Shown: in pieces, positions 51,306 to 60,613 of the stretch
Numbering within the stretch: position 1 is the stretch's first letter
Layout of the letters: every line of letters begins with the position of its first letter
Assembly (NCBI RefSeq): GCF_014203715.1
Contig: NZ_JACHJP010000002.1
Span: 558,001-622,000 of the forward strand
Origin: Streptosporangium saharense
GTDB lineage: Bacteria > Actinomycetota > Actinomycetes > Streptosporangiales > Streptosporangiaceae
Length of the DNA: 64,000 nucleotides
Direction: 5' to 3'
Translations under genes and position numbers: made by a program
The notes under the pieces: generated by a model
Databases searched by the model: none
Told to the model about the DNA's origin: nothing
The model's input: the letters and a program-made list of their open reading frames with translations, nothing else

Positions 51306-52184
51306 TCATCGGGCCCGCTCCCGGTTCGGTGGGTTCTGTGCGCGGGCTTCGGCGACGAGGTCGCGGGTCCGTGGTGCGACGGTCGTGGCGAGGGCGCGGA
51401 TCTGGGCGGGAGAGTCGACGAAGAACAGGAATCCGCCTGTGCCGTGCTCAAGGGTGAGGGCGGCGAGCTGGGAGGACACGTCACCGGACAGTCCGGGGAG
51501 GTTGTAGAGGCGGCGGATGTCGGCGGGCCTGCGGCCGGCCGCCGTCGCGGCGTCGTCGATGACGCGGTTGGCGTCGGCCAGCGCGTGGGGTGGGATCCGG
51601 GTCGCGCTGGGCAGCCACCCGTCGGCGATCCGCCCGGTGAGGCGCAGGGCCCGAGGGCCGACTGTCCCGAGCCACAGCCCGATCGGGTGCGGGTGGGCCG
51701 GTCCGGGGCGCGCGTCGCGCAGGTGGTGGTGGACGCCGTCGAAGTTGACGGGCTGGCCGGGCGTGAGCAGGCCCCGGATGACGGTGACGGCCTCGCTCAA
51801 CGCGTCGAGGCTTTCCCCGGGAGTACGGCGTGGGCCGCCCTCATCCGCGATGGCGTCGGCGTAGCCGCCCGCGCCGAGACCGAGTTCGACCCGCCCGCCG
51901 CTGAGCAGGTCCAGGGTGGCGGCGGCACGGGCCAGCAGGGCGGGTGGACGCAGCGCGAGGTTCGCGACGTTCGGCAGCACGCGAATACTCGTGGTGCGGG
52001 TGGCGATCGCGGTCAGCAGGGTCCACGCCTCCAGATAGTCGGGCCGGTACGGATGGTCGGGGACCGTGACCAGGTCCAGGCCCGCCTCGTCGGCGAGGAC
52101 GGCGAGGTCGAGCGCCCCGGTGGGAGTGTGCGCGTCGGGAGTGAGGATCACCCCGAACAGCAGGTCGTGCCCGTAGTCGGTCAT
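51306..52184 (-). CDS. Luciferase-like (LLM/F420-type) flavin oxidoreductase
   Basis: This 292-residue TIM-barrel protein shows LLFGVILTPDAHTPTGALDL, then GLDLVTVPDHPYRPDYLEAW and GRVELGLGAGGYADAIADEG, characteristic of F420- or FMN-dependent luciferase-family enzymes. The ATG at 52184 overlaps the stop of the MFS gene (ATGA), so translation is coupled to the transporter. The substrate is unknown, but the pairing with an exporter and a MarR regulator suggests handling of a toxic small molecule. Confidence 0.86.
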   Translation of the reverse strand: MTDYGHDLLFGVILTPDAHTPTGALDLAVLADEAGLDLVTVPDHPYRPDYLEAWTLLTAIATRTTSIRVLPNVANLALRPPALLARAAATLDLLSGGRVELGLGAGGYADAIADEGGPRRTPGESLDALSEAVTVIRGLLTPGQPVNFDGVHHHLRDARPGPAHPHPIGLWLGTVGPRALRLTGRIADGWLPSATRIPPHALADANRVIDDAATAAGRRPADIRRLYNLPGLSGDVSSQLAALTLEHGTGGFLFFVDSPAQIRALATTVAPRTRDLVAEARAQNPPNRERAR

Positions 52185-53704
52185 CGAGCCGCCTCCGTCC
52201 CCGTTGTCTGCGAAGGCCCCTGTGAGGTCTCCTGTGGGACCTCCTCCGAGGTTCCCCGCGCAGCCTCCGCTGAGGTCTCTCGCGCGGTCTCCCCCAAGGC
52301 TCCTTGTGAAGCCGCCGGTGAAGCCCCCTCTGCGGCCTCCTGTGAACGCCGGGCCGTACGAGATCTGGCTGTGGATGCGACCAGGGCGGCAATGAGGAGG
52401 GCGATGGCGGAGAGGGTGAACGCGGTGGTGTAGCCACTCACAGCCGGAAGGTCCGTGGCGACGATGGTGATGGCCGCCTGGGCGCCGAGGGAGCCGCCGA
52501 CCGTGCGCACGATGGTGTTGACGCCCGTGGCCTCGCCGGTCTCGTGTGGGCCGACCGCGGCGACGACCACGTTGGCCAGGGCGGAGAAGGCGAAGCCGAT
52601 GCCGACGCCGAGGACACCCGCGCCGACGGCGATGGCCCAGGCGTGCCGGTGGCCCGCCGCGAAGAACGTGAATCCGGCCGCCCCGACGACGCAGGCAAGG
52701 ACCAGCGTCGGGGTGAATCCGAGACGCGCCCCGAGGCGCCCCGCGGCCGGGCCCGCGAACAGCATGGTGACCGCCATCGGCAGCAGGTAGAGGCCGGACT
52801 CGGTGACGGTCGCACCGAAGCCGTACCCGGCGGTCACGGGGGTCTGGACGAGCTGGGGGACGAGGGTGAAGGCGCCGTACATGCCGAACCCGATGATCAG
52901 TGCGGTGAGGTTCGCCGTGACGAGGGTACGGCGCCGCAGCATCCGCAGGTCGATCAGCGGCGACGTCAGGCGGGTCTCCAGTACGGCGAACCCGGCGAAC
53001 GCGACAACCGACGCGGTTCCCAAGGCCACGACCACCGGCGTCGCCCACTGACGGGACTGGCTGATCGCCAGCAGCAGCGAGACCAGCGCCACGGTCAGCA
53101 CGATGCCGCCGGGCCAGTCGACACGGCCTCCCCCTCGGCCCCGGTCGTGGGGAACGAACGCGGCGACCGCGGCCAGGGCGAGGAGGATCACGGCGAGCGC
53201 GGTCCAGAACAGCCACGGCCAGCCCAGCGTGTCAGTGATCGGGCCCGGGACGACGAGCCCGACGCCGAACCCGATGCCGAAGATCGCGCTGATGGTGCCG
53301 ATGGCCACCGGGACGCGGTCGCGGGGGAAGGTGGCGCGGACGATCCCGAACGCCAGGGGGAACGTCCCCGCGCCGAGGCCCTGGACGGCGCGGGCGGCGA
53401 CGAGCACGCCGATCGAGCCGGACAGGGCGGCCAGGAGTGTGCCCGCGGCGAGAAGCGTGAGGCTGACCAGCAGCAGGCGGCGTTTGCCGAACAGGTCGCC
53501 GAGGCGGCCGATGACGACGGTGCCGACCGAGGAGGTCAGCAGGAACGAGCTGATCACCCACGCCGTGGCGGCCGGGGTGGCGTCGAGTTCGCGTCCCAGG
53601 TCCGGCAGGGCGGGGACGACCATCGTCTGCAGCAGGGAGAACGACAGCACCGCGAGCAGGAGCGCGGCGAACGGCCCGGTTGGAGACGCACTATTTGATT
53701 CCAT
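52181..53704 (-). CDS. MFS drug/solute exporter (DHA2-like, 14 TM)
   Basis: This 507-residue transporter has motif A in GRLGDLFGKRRLL and motif C-like GFGVGLVVPGPITDTLG, with about 14 hydrophobic segments ending near residue 455. The last ~50 residues are a low-complexity tail of A/S/E/T/G (AAEGASPAASQGALGETARE; TSEEVPQETSQGPSQTTG), with visible near-repeats at DNA level between 52200 and 52340. It diverges from a MarR regulator with only 49 bases between. The final bases overlap the oxidoreductase start. Confidence 0.86.
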   Translation of the reverse strand: MESNSASPTGPFAALLLAVLSFSLLQTMVVPALPDLGRELDATPAATAWVISSFLLTSSVGTVVIGRLGDLFGKRRLLLVSLTLLAAGTLLAALSGSIGVLVAARAVQGLGAGTFPLAFGIVRATFPRDRVPVAIGTISAIFGIGFGVGLVVPGPITDTLGWPWLFWTALAVILLALAAVAAFVPHDRGRGGGRVDWPGGIVLTVALVSLLLAISQSRQWATPVVVALGTASVVAFAGFAVLETRLTSPLIDLRMLRRRTLVTANLTALIIGFGMYGAFTLVPQLVQTPVTAGYGFGATVTESGLYLLPMAVTMLFAGPAAGRLGARLGFTPTLVLACVVGAAGFTFFAAGHRHAWAIAVGAGVLGVGIGFAFSALANVVVAAVGPHETGEATGVNTIVRTVGGSLGAQAAITIVATDLPAVSGYTTAFTLSAIALLIAALVASTARSRTARRSQEAAEGASPAASQGALGETARETSAEAARGTSEEVPQETSQGPSQTTGTEAAR

Positions 53705-53753
53705 GGCGACATTATTACATCAAGAAACGAAGTCATGATGATAGTGTCGGCCC

Positions 53754-54278
53754 GTGAATGACATCGCAGGAAACGCCGAGGACAGGGGGAACGCGCGCCC
53801 GCCGACGCTGCTGGCGCTGCCGTCGTATCTGGCCGGTCACGTCTCCCGGATCGGCCATCGGACCCTGGTGGCCGACCTCACCGAGCACGGGCTGCGGCTG
53901 CCGCACTTCGCCGTGCTCTCCGGACTGCACGATCTCGGGTCGCTCACCCAGAACGAGCTCGCCGACCGGCTGGGCCTCAACCGCAGCCACCTCGTGGGCT
54001 ACCTCGACGATCTGGAGCGCAAGGGGCTGGTCAGCCGGACCCGTGACCTCGCTGACCGGCGGCGTCAACTGGTCCGGCTCGAAGACGCGGGACAGCGGCT
54101 GGCCGCCGACCTGATCGACCGGGCGCACGCCGGCGAGACCGCCAGCCTGGGGGTGCTCAGCGCCGCCGAACTCGCCACCCTGACCGACCTGCTCCGCCGC
54201 GTCGTCACCGCCGACGACGCCGCGCAGGCGTGCGCGGCCGCCGAGAAACACCCCGAAAAACACGCGGAGAAACGCTGA
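53754..54278 (+). CDS. MarR-family regulator
   Basis: This 174-residue winged-helix regulator has LTQNELADRLGLNRSHLVGY (recognition helix) and the wing SRTRDLADRRRQLVRLEDAG. It starts at GTG 53754, divergent from the MFS/oxidoreductase pair. The 49-base gap contains ATTACATC and GATGAT-type AT-rich inverted halves that could be its operator. The C-terminus ends in a KHPEKHAEKR charged tail. It most likely represses the exporter unit. Confidence 0.86.
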   Translation: MNDIAGNAEDRGNARPPTLLALPSYLAGHVSRIGHRTLVADLTEHGLRLPHFAVLSGLHDLGSLTQNELADRLGLNRSHLVGYLDDLERKGLVSRTRDLADRRRQLVRLEDAGQRLAADLIDRAHAGETASLGVLSAAELATLTDLLRRVVTADDAAQACAAAEKHPEKHAEKR

Positions 54279-54282
54279 AAGG

Positions 54283-54378
54283 TGGCGGAGGCGGACGGGA
54301 ATCGAACCCGCCAGGCCGAGGACCTCGGCCTCACCGGTTTTGAAGACCGGGGGGACCACCAGGCACCCAGACGCCTCC
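54283..54378 (-). tRNA. selC: tRNA-Sec (anticodon UCA)
   Basis: On the minus strand the 96 bases fold into a selenocysteine tRNA: acceptor GGAGGCG pairs with CGCCTCC, the anticodon loop CTTCAAA has UCA at 54343-54341, the long variable arm pairs AGGCCGAG with CTCGGCCT, and the T-arm is GGCGGG-TTCGATT-CCCGTC. CCA is encoded (54285-54283). The enlarged variable arm and the UCA anticodon together are diagnostic. It lies between the MarR gene and selD, transcribed away from selD. TATGTT at 54392-54387 is a possible -10 box. Confidence 0.93.
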
Positions 54379-54473
54379 AAGGGGAGAACATACCCGCGAG
54401 GGGGTAGGACCGCGGGGACGCGGGGGGCACGGGAAGGCACGGCGTCGCCCGCACCCGACCGGAGGAGACGCAG

Positions 54474-55496
54474 ATGGCAGGACCGGACACCCTCCAGGGA
54501 ACATCGCACACGGACAGGCCCCGGCTGACGGGGTACGCGCACGGAGGCGGCTGCGCCTGCAAGATCCCGCCCGGCGAGCTTGAGGCCGTGGTCGCCGGGC
54601 TCCTGTCCGGTGACCGGCCCGGCGACCTGCTCATCGGGCTCGACGACGGTGACGACGCCGCCGTAGTCCGTGTCGAGGGTGGCCGGGCGATCGTGGCGAC
54701 CGCCGACTTCTTCACCCCGGTGGTGGACGACCCCTACGACTGGGGGCGGATCGCCGCGGCCAACGCCCTGTCGGACGTCTACGCGGTCGGCGGTGACCCA
54801 CTGGTTGCCGTCAACCTGCTGTGCTGGCCCAGGGACGTGCTGCCGATGGAGCTGGCCAAGGTGGTGCTGCGCGGCGGCCTGGACGTGGCGCGCGCGGCGG
54901 GCTGTCACGTGGCGGGCGGCCACAGCGTGGACGATCCCGAGCCCAAGTACGGCATGGCCGTCACCGGTCTGGCCGATCCTGCGCGGTTGCTGCGCATCGA
55001 CGCCGGGCGGCCCGGCCTGCCGCTGTCGCTGACCAAGCCGCTCGGCGTCGGCGTGCTCAACACCCGGCACAAGGCGACCGGTGTGGTCTTCCCGCAGGCC
55101 GTCGAGGCGATGACGACGCTCAACCGGGACGCCTCGAAGGCGGCGCTCGCCGCGGGCGTGGAGTGCGCGACCGACGTGACCGGTTTCGGGCTGCTCGGGC
55201 ACCTGTACAAGCTGGCCAGGGCGAGCAGGGTGACGGCCGTGGTGGACGCGGCGGCGGTGCCGTACCTGGAGGGGGCTCGTCAGGCGGTGCGGGACGGCTA
55301 CGTCAGCGGCGGCACCCGCCGCAACCTGGCGTGGGTCGAACCGCACCTGGACCGGGGTGGCCTGGACGAGGAGGATGTGCTGCTGCTCGCCGACGCCCAG
55401 ACCTCGGGCGGGCTGCTCGTGGCCGGGGAGGTGCCGGGCGCGCCGGTCGTGGGTGAGCTGACCGCCTTCGACGGCACCGCCGTACGGCTGCGCTGA
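54474..55496 (+). CDS. selD: Selenide, water dikinase (selenophosphate synthase)
   Basis: This 340-residue enzyme makes selenophosphate, the selenium donor for SelA. The active-site motif is GYAHGGGCACKI with Cys27 and Lys30; the residue that is Sec in some organisms is Cys here, so it is not itself a selenoprotein. DDAAVVRV, TADFFTPVVDDPYDWGRIAA and ALSDVYAVGGDPL are the ATP-binding segments. GGAGGAG lies 5-8 bases before the ATG. It adjoins tRNA-Sec and faces the formate dehydrogenase operon convergently. Confidence 0.94.
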   Translation: MAGPDTLQGTSHTDRPRLTGYAHGGGCACKIPPGELEAVVAGLLSGDRPGDLLIGLDDGDDAAVVRVEGGRAIVATADFFTPVVDDPYDWGRIAAANALSDVYAVGGDPLVAVNLLCWPRDVLPMELAKVVLRGGLDVARAAGCHVAGGHSVDDPEPKYGMAVTGLADPARLLRIDAGRPGLPLSLTKPLGVGVLNTRHKATGVVFPQAVEAMTTLNRDASKAALAAGVECATDVTGFGLLGHLYKLARASRVTAVVDAAAVPYLEGARQAVRDGYVSGGTRRNLAWVEPHLDRGGLDEEDVLLLADAQTSGGLLVAGEVPGAPVVGELTAFDGTAVRLR

Positions 55497-55628
55497 GGGT
55501 GGGGCGGGGTTCACGACTCTAAACGGAGCCTCGAAGGGAGAGCTGACGCCCAGGCCCCGGCACGCCCGTCGTGGGTGGGCTGACCGTGGGGCGGGCCGAG
55601 CCGCGTGGTTCAGGAGAGGGCGGGAAGG

Positions 55629-56579
55629 TCAGGAGTCGGCGGGGACCGAGGCGGGTTGGCCCGCTTCGAGGCGGAGGCGTTGGGGGACGACGGTGTACTT
55701 GGGGTCGGCGGCCGAGGCCCGGCCCGCCGCGAGCAGGCCGAAGCGGGTGTAGAGCGCACCCGCGGTGAGGGCGGCGCCGGACAGCGCGGTCAGGACACGG
55801 CTGCGGCCCGCGACCGTGGCCAGCAGGCCACCGCCGACCGTCAGGGCGCGGGCGATCCGCATCCTGCGGCCCGCCTCCCCCGTCCTGTACGGCTCGCCGA
55901 CCAGCCCGAGGCGATGTTCCATCAGGGCTCCCGCGGCCGTCTCGACGGCGGCGCCCAGTACGGCGACGGCCCTGGCCGGGGCGGCCGACGCCCCGGGGGT
56001 GGCCAGCATGCCCGCGGCGCCCGCGCTGGCCAGGGCGCTTCCGGCGAACAGGAACGGCAGCTCCTTACGGGCCTCGTGCCAGGCGGGTATGGCGGTGTCG
56101 GCGAGCAGGACGGCGGTGTAGGTGGCCATCAGCGGACCGGTGAGCGCGGAGGCGGCGACCGCGGCGTCCCCCAGGACGGGTACGCGCAGCGGGGCGATGA
56201 TCCGCCAGGCGGGCAACACGGGGGCCAGGGCCGAGGCGGCGGCCAGGCCGGTCGTCGCGCCGTGCGCGGCCAGGATCCACGAGCCCATGCTCATCGGGGA
56301 GGTGGGCTTGAACACGCGCATCATGTTGAGGAAGCGCGCGGGCCTGCCCAGTTCGGCGACCAAGAACCCGGCGCCCGCGACGGCGCCGAACGCGGCCGTG
56401 GCCCTGGCGGTGAGGGCGAGACGGTCGTTTCCCGCGAGCCCGGCGACGGCGGCCATCGTGGCGGCGGCGCCGGACAGGCCACCGAGGTAGAGGTAGACCG
56501 GCATGTGGGGCTCGTGCCAGACGGGGGCCTTGATGATCGGTTGCCCGTAGTAGGACCGGAATCCGGCCTCGGGGACCAT
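55629..56579 (-). CDS. NrfD-type membrane subunit of the formate dehydrogenase
   Basis: This 316-residue polytopic protein has 8 or more hydrophobic segments; HEPHMPVYLYLGGLSGAAAT and VAELGRPARFLNMMRVFKPT are the NrfD/PsrC hallmarks. The ATG has GAGAGGAG 4 bases upstream. It is the third gene of fdhA-fdhB-nrfD, 17 bases after fdhB. It should anchor the dehydrogenase to the membrane and pass electrons to the quinone pool, replacing the usual cytochrome b FdnI-type subunit. Confidence 0.85.
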   Translation of the reverse strand: MVPEAGFRSYYGQPIIKAPVWHEPHMPVYLYLGGLSGAAATMAAVAGLAGNDRLALTARATAAFGAVAGAGFLVAELGRPARFLNMMRVFKPTSPMSMGSWILAAHGATTGLAAASALAPVLPAWRIIAPLRVPVLGDAAVAASALTGPLMATYTAVLLADTAIPAWHEARKELPFLFAGSALASAGAAGMLATPGASAAPARAVAVLGAAVETAAGALMEHRLGLVGEPYRTGEAGRRMRIARALTVGGGLLATVAGRSRVLTALSGAALTAGALYTRFGLLAAGRASAADPKYTVVPQRLRLEAGQPASVPADS

Positions 56580-56596
56580 CGGCTCCTCTCCGCGCC

Positions 56597-57385
56597 TCAC
56601 CTGCCCCTCCCCCGGTCGGAGAAGCCCAGGAAGGACAGGGCGACGACGCCGGTCAGGGACAGCGCGGCGCCCGCCGCCCAGCGCCACATCTGCGGCAGGT
56701 CCCTGGTGGTGACCACCGGGTCCGGGGGCAGGCCGTACACCTCGGGTTCGTCGAGCAGCAGGAAGAACGCGCCGTCGCCGCCGACACCGTCGTCGGGGCT
56801 GGCGCCGTACAGGCGGGCGTCCGTCCTGCCCTGCTCGTGCAGGGTCGCGACGCGCTCGTCGGCCCTGGCCCGCAGCTCGTCGAGCGGCCCGAACTGGATG
56901 GAGTCGGTCGGGCAGGCCTTGGCGCAGGCGGGTTCGAGGCCGCCGAGCTGGCGGTCGTAGCACATCGTGCACTTGAAGGCCCGGCCGTCGCGTTCGCGCC
57001 TGGCGATCACGCCGTACGGGCAGGCGGGCACGCAGTAGCCGCAGCCGTTGCACACGTCCGCCTGCACGACGACCGTCTCGAACTCGGTGTGGAACAGGGC
57101 TCCGGTGGGGCAGACGTCCAGGCAGGCGGCGTGCGTGCAGTGCTTGCACACGTCGGACGACATCAGCCAGCCGTCGAGACCGTCCCCGGACTCCTCGGAG
57201 GGGCGTTCGATGAAGGCCACGTGGCGCCAGGTGTCGGCGCCCAGGCTGCCGGTGTTGTCGTAGGAGGTCGCCCTGAAGACGAACCCGTCGTCGGGCACGT
57301 CGTTCCACTCCTTGCAGGCGACCTCGCAGGCCTTGCAGCCGATGCAGATGCTCGTGTCGGTGAAGAATCCCATCCGCTCAGCCAT
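56597..57385 (-). CDS. Formate dehydrogenase iron-sulfur subunit
   Basis: This 262-residue electron-transfer subunit has four cysteine clusters: CIGCKACEVACKEW, CKHCTHAACLDVCPTGAL, CNGCGYCVPACPYG and CTMCYDR with CAKACP, giving four [4Fe-4S]. A single C-terminal membrane helix (WAAGAALSLTGVVALSFLGF) matches the FdnH/FdoH arrangement. The start overlaps the end of the catalytic subunit gene by 8 bases. Confidence 0.9.
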   Translation of the reverse strand: MAERMGFFTDTSICIGCKACEVACKEWNDVPDDGFVFRATSYDNTGSLGADTWRHVAFIERPSEESGDGLDGWLMSSDVCKHCTHAACLDVCPTGALFHTEFETVVVQADVCNGCGYCVPACPYGVIARRERDGRAFKCTMCYDRQLGGLEPACAKACPTDSIQFGPLDELRARADERVATLHEQGRTDARLYGASPDDGVGGDGAFFLLLDEPEVYGLPPDPVVTTRDLPQMWRWAAGAALSLTGVVALSFLGFSDRGRGR

Positions 57386-60300
57386 CGCGGTACTCCCTGA
57401 TCAGTTCGAGCAGTGCCGGGCCCGTGGGGCGCCTGCCGGGCCGCAGGTCGCAGGTGACGGCCTTGCCCTCCTGGATGTAGACGTTCGGGTCGAGCACGAT
57501 GGGCAGCAGGTCGTTGGTCGAGTCGCCGGTCACCAGGCCGCCCCCGTCCCATCCCCAGTGGTACGGCAGGCCGACCTGGTGGACCGTGTGGCCCTGCACC
57601 CGCAGTGGCCGGACCCGTTCGGTGACCAGGACGCGGGCCTCGATCGCGGTGCGGGTCGTCACGATCGTCGCCCAGCCGCCGTTGACCAGCCCGACCAGCC
57701 CGGCCAGTTCCGGCGAGACCTCGCAGAACAGCGCGGGCTGCAGTTCGGCCAGGTAGGACAGCGGCCTGCTCATGGCGCCCGCCGTGTGGTGCTCGGTGAG
57801 CCGGTAGGTCGTCAGGACGTAGGGGAAACGCGGTGACTCGGGCGGGTTGTACGGGCTCTCCGGACGGTCGTAGAGGCGGCGGGCGGGGTTGGCGCGCTGG
57901 CCGTACAGCAGGTTGGGGACCGGTGACTCCTGCGGCTCGTAGTGCGTGGGCAGCGGCCCGTCGGCCAGCCCGGCGGGGGCGAACAGCCAGCCCTTGCCGT
58001 CGGCCTGCATGATGAACGGGTCGGTCCCGGCCAGGGCGTCCTCGGCCACCGCGCCCTCCGGCGGCAGGTAGTCGGGCGGCTTGGTCAGCTCGAAGTCGGG
58101 CACGTCGTGACCGGTCCACTCGCCCTTTTCCGCGTCCCACCAGACGTAGGCCTTGCGTTCGCTCCACGGGCGGCCCTCGGGGTCGGCGGAGGCCCGGTTG
58201 TAGAGCGTGCGCCGGTTGGCGGGCCAGGCCCAGCCCCATTCGGGCGCCACCCAGCTCTGCTCGCTGTCCGGCTTGCGTCTGGCGGCCTGGTTGACCTCGT
58301 CGGCGTAGACGCCGCAGTAGATCCAGCAGCCGCACCGGGTCGAGCCGTCGGGCTTGAGCTCGGTGTAGGCCGAGAGCGTCCGCCCGTCGGGGCCGGTGCC
58401 GTTGATCTCCCGCAGCACGGCGGACGCGGAGGGCTCGGCGCGTTCGCCCTCCTCGGGGTAGTCCCAGGCCAGCTCACGCAGCGGGCGGTCGATCTCGTCG
58501 TCGCTCAGCCGGGCCCTGATCCGCTTGCCGAGGTGGTGGTAGAACCACAGCTCGCTGCGGCAGTCCTCCGGCGGGTCGAGCGCCTTGTGCCGCCACTGCA
58601 GCAGCCGCTGGGTGTTGGTGAAGGTGCCCTCCTTCTCGGCGTGGGTGGCGGCGGGCAGGAAGAACACCTCGGTCGCGATGTCCTCGGTGCGCATCTCGCC
58701 GGTCGCCAGTTCGGGGCCGTTCTTCCAGAACGTGGCGGTCTCGACGAGGGTCAGGTCCCGCACGACCAGCCAGTCGAGGTTGGCCAGCCCGAAGCGCTGC
58801 GCCTTGCCGCCCGAGGAGCCGATCGCCGGGTTCTCCCCCACGACGAAGTAGCCCTTGACGGTGCCGTCGATCTGCGCCATCACGGTCGAGTAGTGGCCGT
58901 GGTCGCCGGTCAGGCGGGGCAGGTGACCGAAGCAGAAGTCGTTGTCCGCCGTGGCGTGCTCGCCCCACCAGGCCTTGAGCAGGCTCACCATGTAGGAGCG
59001 TTTCCTGCCCCAGAAGCCCGTCTCGGCGCCCGCTCCCTTCAGGTAGTCGTCGAGGTTCTGGTGCTCGTGGGCGTTCGGCATCGGCAGGTAGCCGGGCAGG
59101 ATGTTGAACAGCGTCGGGATGTCCGTCGAGCCCTGGATGCTGGCGTGGCCGCGCAGCGCCAGGATGCCGCCGCCGGGCCGTCCCATGTTGCCCAGCAGCA
59201 ACTGCAGGATCGAAGCGGTGCGGATGTACTGCGCGCCCACGGTGTGCTGGGTCCAGCCGACGGCGTAGACCCAGGCGGTGGTGTGCTCCCTGCCCGAGTT
59301 CTCGGTGATCGCCCCGGCCAGCTCGGCGAAGTCCGCCTTCGAGACGCCGCACACCTGTTCGACCAGTTCCGGGGTGTAGCGCGCGAAGTGGCGCCTGAGG
59401 ATCTGGTAGACGCAGCGCGGGTGGCGCAGCGTCGGGTCCGTCGGCGGGCTGGCCTGCTCACGGGCGCCGCCCGAGCCGTACTGGTCGGCACCGGCGACCT
59501 CGGCGTGGTGGGCCCCTCCTTCGAGCTGCTCACCGCGCAGCCCCGCGGCGGGCTCCTCGTCCACGCCCTCGTAGGCCCAGCTCGACGGGTCGTACTTGCG
59601 GCTGCCCGCGTCGAAGCCGGAGAACAGCCCGTCGAGATCCTCGGTGTCCCTGAAGTCCGCGGAGACGATCGTCGCGGCGTTGGTGTAGGCCAGCACGTAC
59701 TCGCGGAAGTCAAGCTCGTTGACCAGCACGTGGTTGATCAGCGCGCCGAGCAGCACGATGTCGGCGCCCGCGCGGATCGGCAGGTGCCGGTCGGCCAGCG
59801 CGCTGGTGCGGGTGTAGCGCGGATCGACGTGGAACACCCTGGCGCCCCGCGCCCTGGCCTCGACCACCCACTGGAACCCGACCGGATGGCACTCGGCCAT
59901 GTTCGAGCCCTGGATGACGACGCAGTCGGCGTTGACGAGGTCCCGTGGGAAACCCGTCGCGCCACCGCGCCCGAAGCTGGTCCCCAGACCGGGGACGGTC
60001 GAGGAGTGTCAAATACGGGCCTGGTTCTCCACCTGGATCGCGCCGAGGGCGGTGTAGAGCTTCTTCATCAGGTAGTTCTCTTCGTTGTCCAGCGTCGCCC
60101 CGCCCAGGCTGGCGATGCCCATGGTGCGCCGGACCGTCTTGCCCTCGTGCTCCTGCTGCCAGGTCTGCCTGCGGGTACGGAGCACCCGCTCGGCGATCAT
60201 GTCCATCGCGGTGTCGAGGTCGAGCGCCTCCCACTCGGTGCCGTGGGGGCGCCGGTAGAGGACGTGCTTCTGCCTGCCGGGGTGGGTGACGAGCTGTTTG

Positions 60301-60569
60301 CTCGCCGCGCCCTTCGGGCAGAGCCTGCCGCGCGAGACGGGCGAGTCGGGGTCGCCCTCGATCTGGGTGACGCGGCCGTCCTTGACGTAGATGAGCTGGC
60401 CGCAGCCGACCGCGCAGTAGGGGCAGACGGACCTGGCGACGCTGTCGGCCTGCTCGGTCCTGGGGCGCAGCGCGTCGGTGCGCGCCGAACGGGCGGCGCG
60501 CGACCTGCCGTCCTCTCCCCTGAGCTGCCGGAGAACCGGCCAGCGGGAGATCCATCCCCCCTGTGCCAC
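57378..60569 (-). CDS. Selenocysteine-containing formate dehydrogenase catalytic subunit
   Basis: The gene reads through one in-frame TGA at 60011-60009 (codon 187) to give 1,063 residues. Before it, VENQARI, and after it HSSTVPGLGTSFGRGGATGF match the FdnG/FdoG family exactly where selenocysteine binds molybdenum. The N-terminal [4Fe-4S] cysteines are 49, 52, 56 and 84 (CPYCAVGC, RLCPKG). GTG 60569 is the start, with TAGGA 7 bases upstream. No clear twin-arginine signal is seen, unlike E. coli FdnG, so a cytoplasmic orientation is possible. Ordinary translation would give two separate frames (60569-60009 and 59900-57378), and automatic annotation is likely to split it. It probably oxidises formate to CO2 with FdhB and the NrfD subunit. 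Confidence 0.93.
59980..60011 (-). promoter_or_regulatory. Bacterial SECIS element immediately after the UGA codon
   Basis: On the minus strand the UGA is followed by 18 bases and then the loop GGUCU (59990-59986), closed by a perfect 6-bp stem GUCCCC/GGGGAC (59996-59991 and 59985-59980). The E. coli fdhF SECIS has the same UGACAC start, the same 18-base distance and the same GGUCU loop. This is the binding site for the C-terminal domain of SelB. Confidence 0.88.
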
Positions 60570-60613
60570 GTGGCGGTCCTACCCGCCAATATGGTCGCTA
60601 ACCGCCATAACTC

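Noticed and set aside
14898..52184. The luciferase-family genes as a light-producing lux system
   Set aside because: They belong to MsnO8-like and F420-type branches, are far apart and have no luxCDE companions.
59010..59900. Formate dehydrogenase as a truncated protein starting at MAECHPVGFQW
   Set aside because: The frame joins upstream through a UGA that aligns with the Sec position and is followed by a SECIS hairpin; the cofactor-binding N-terminus lies in the upstream part.
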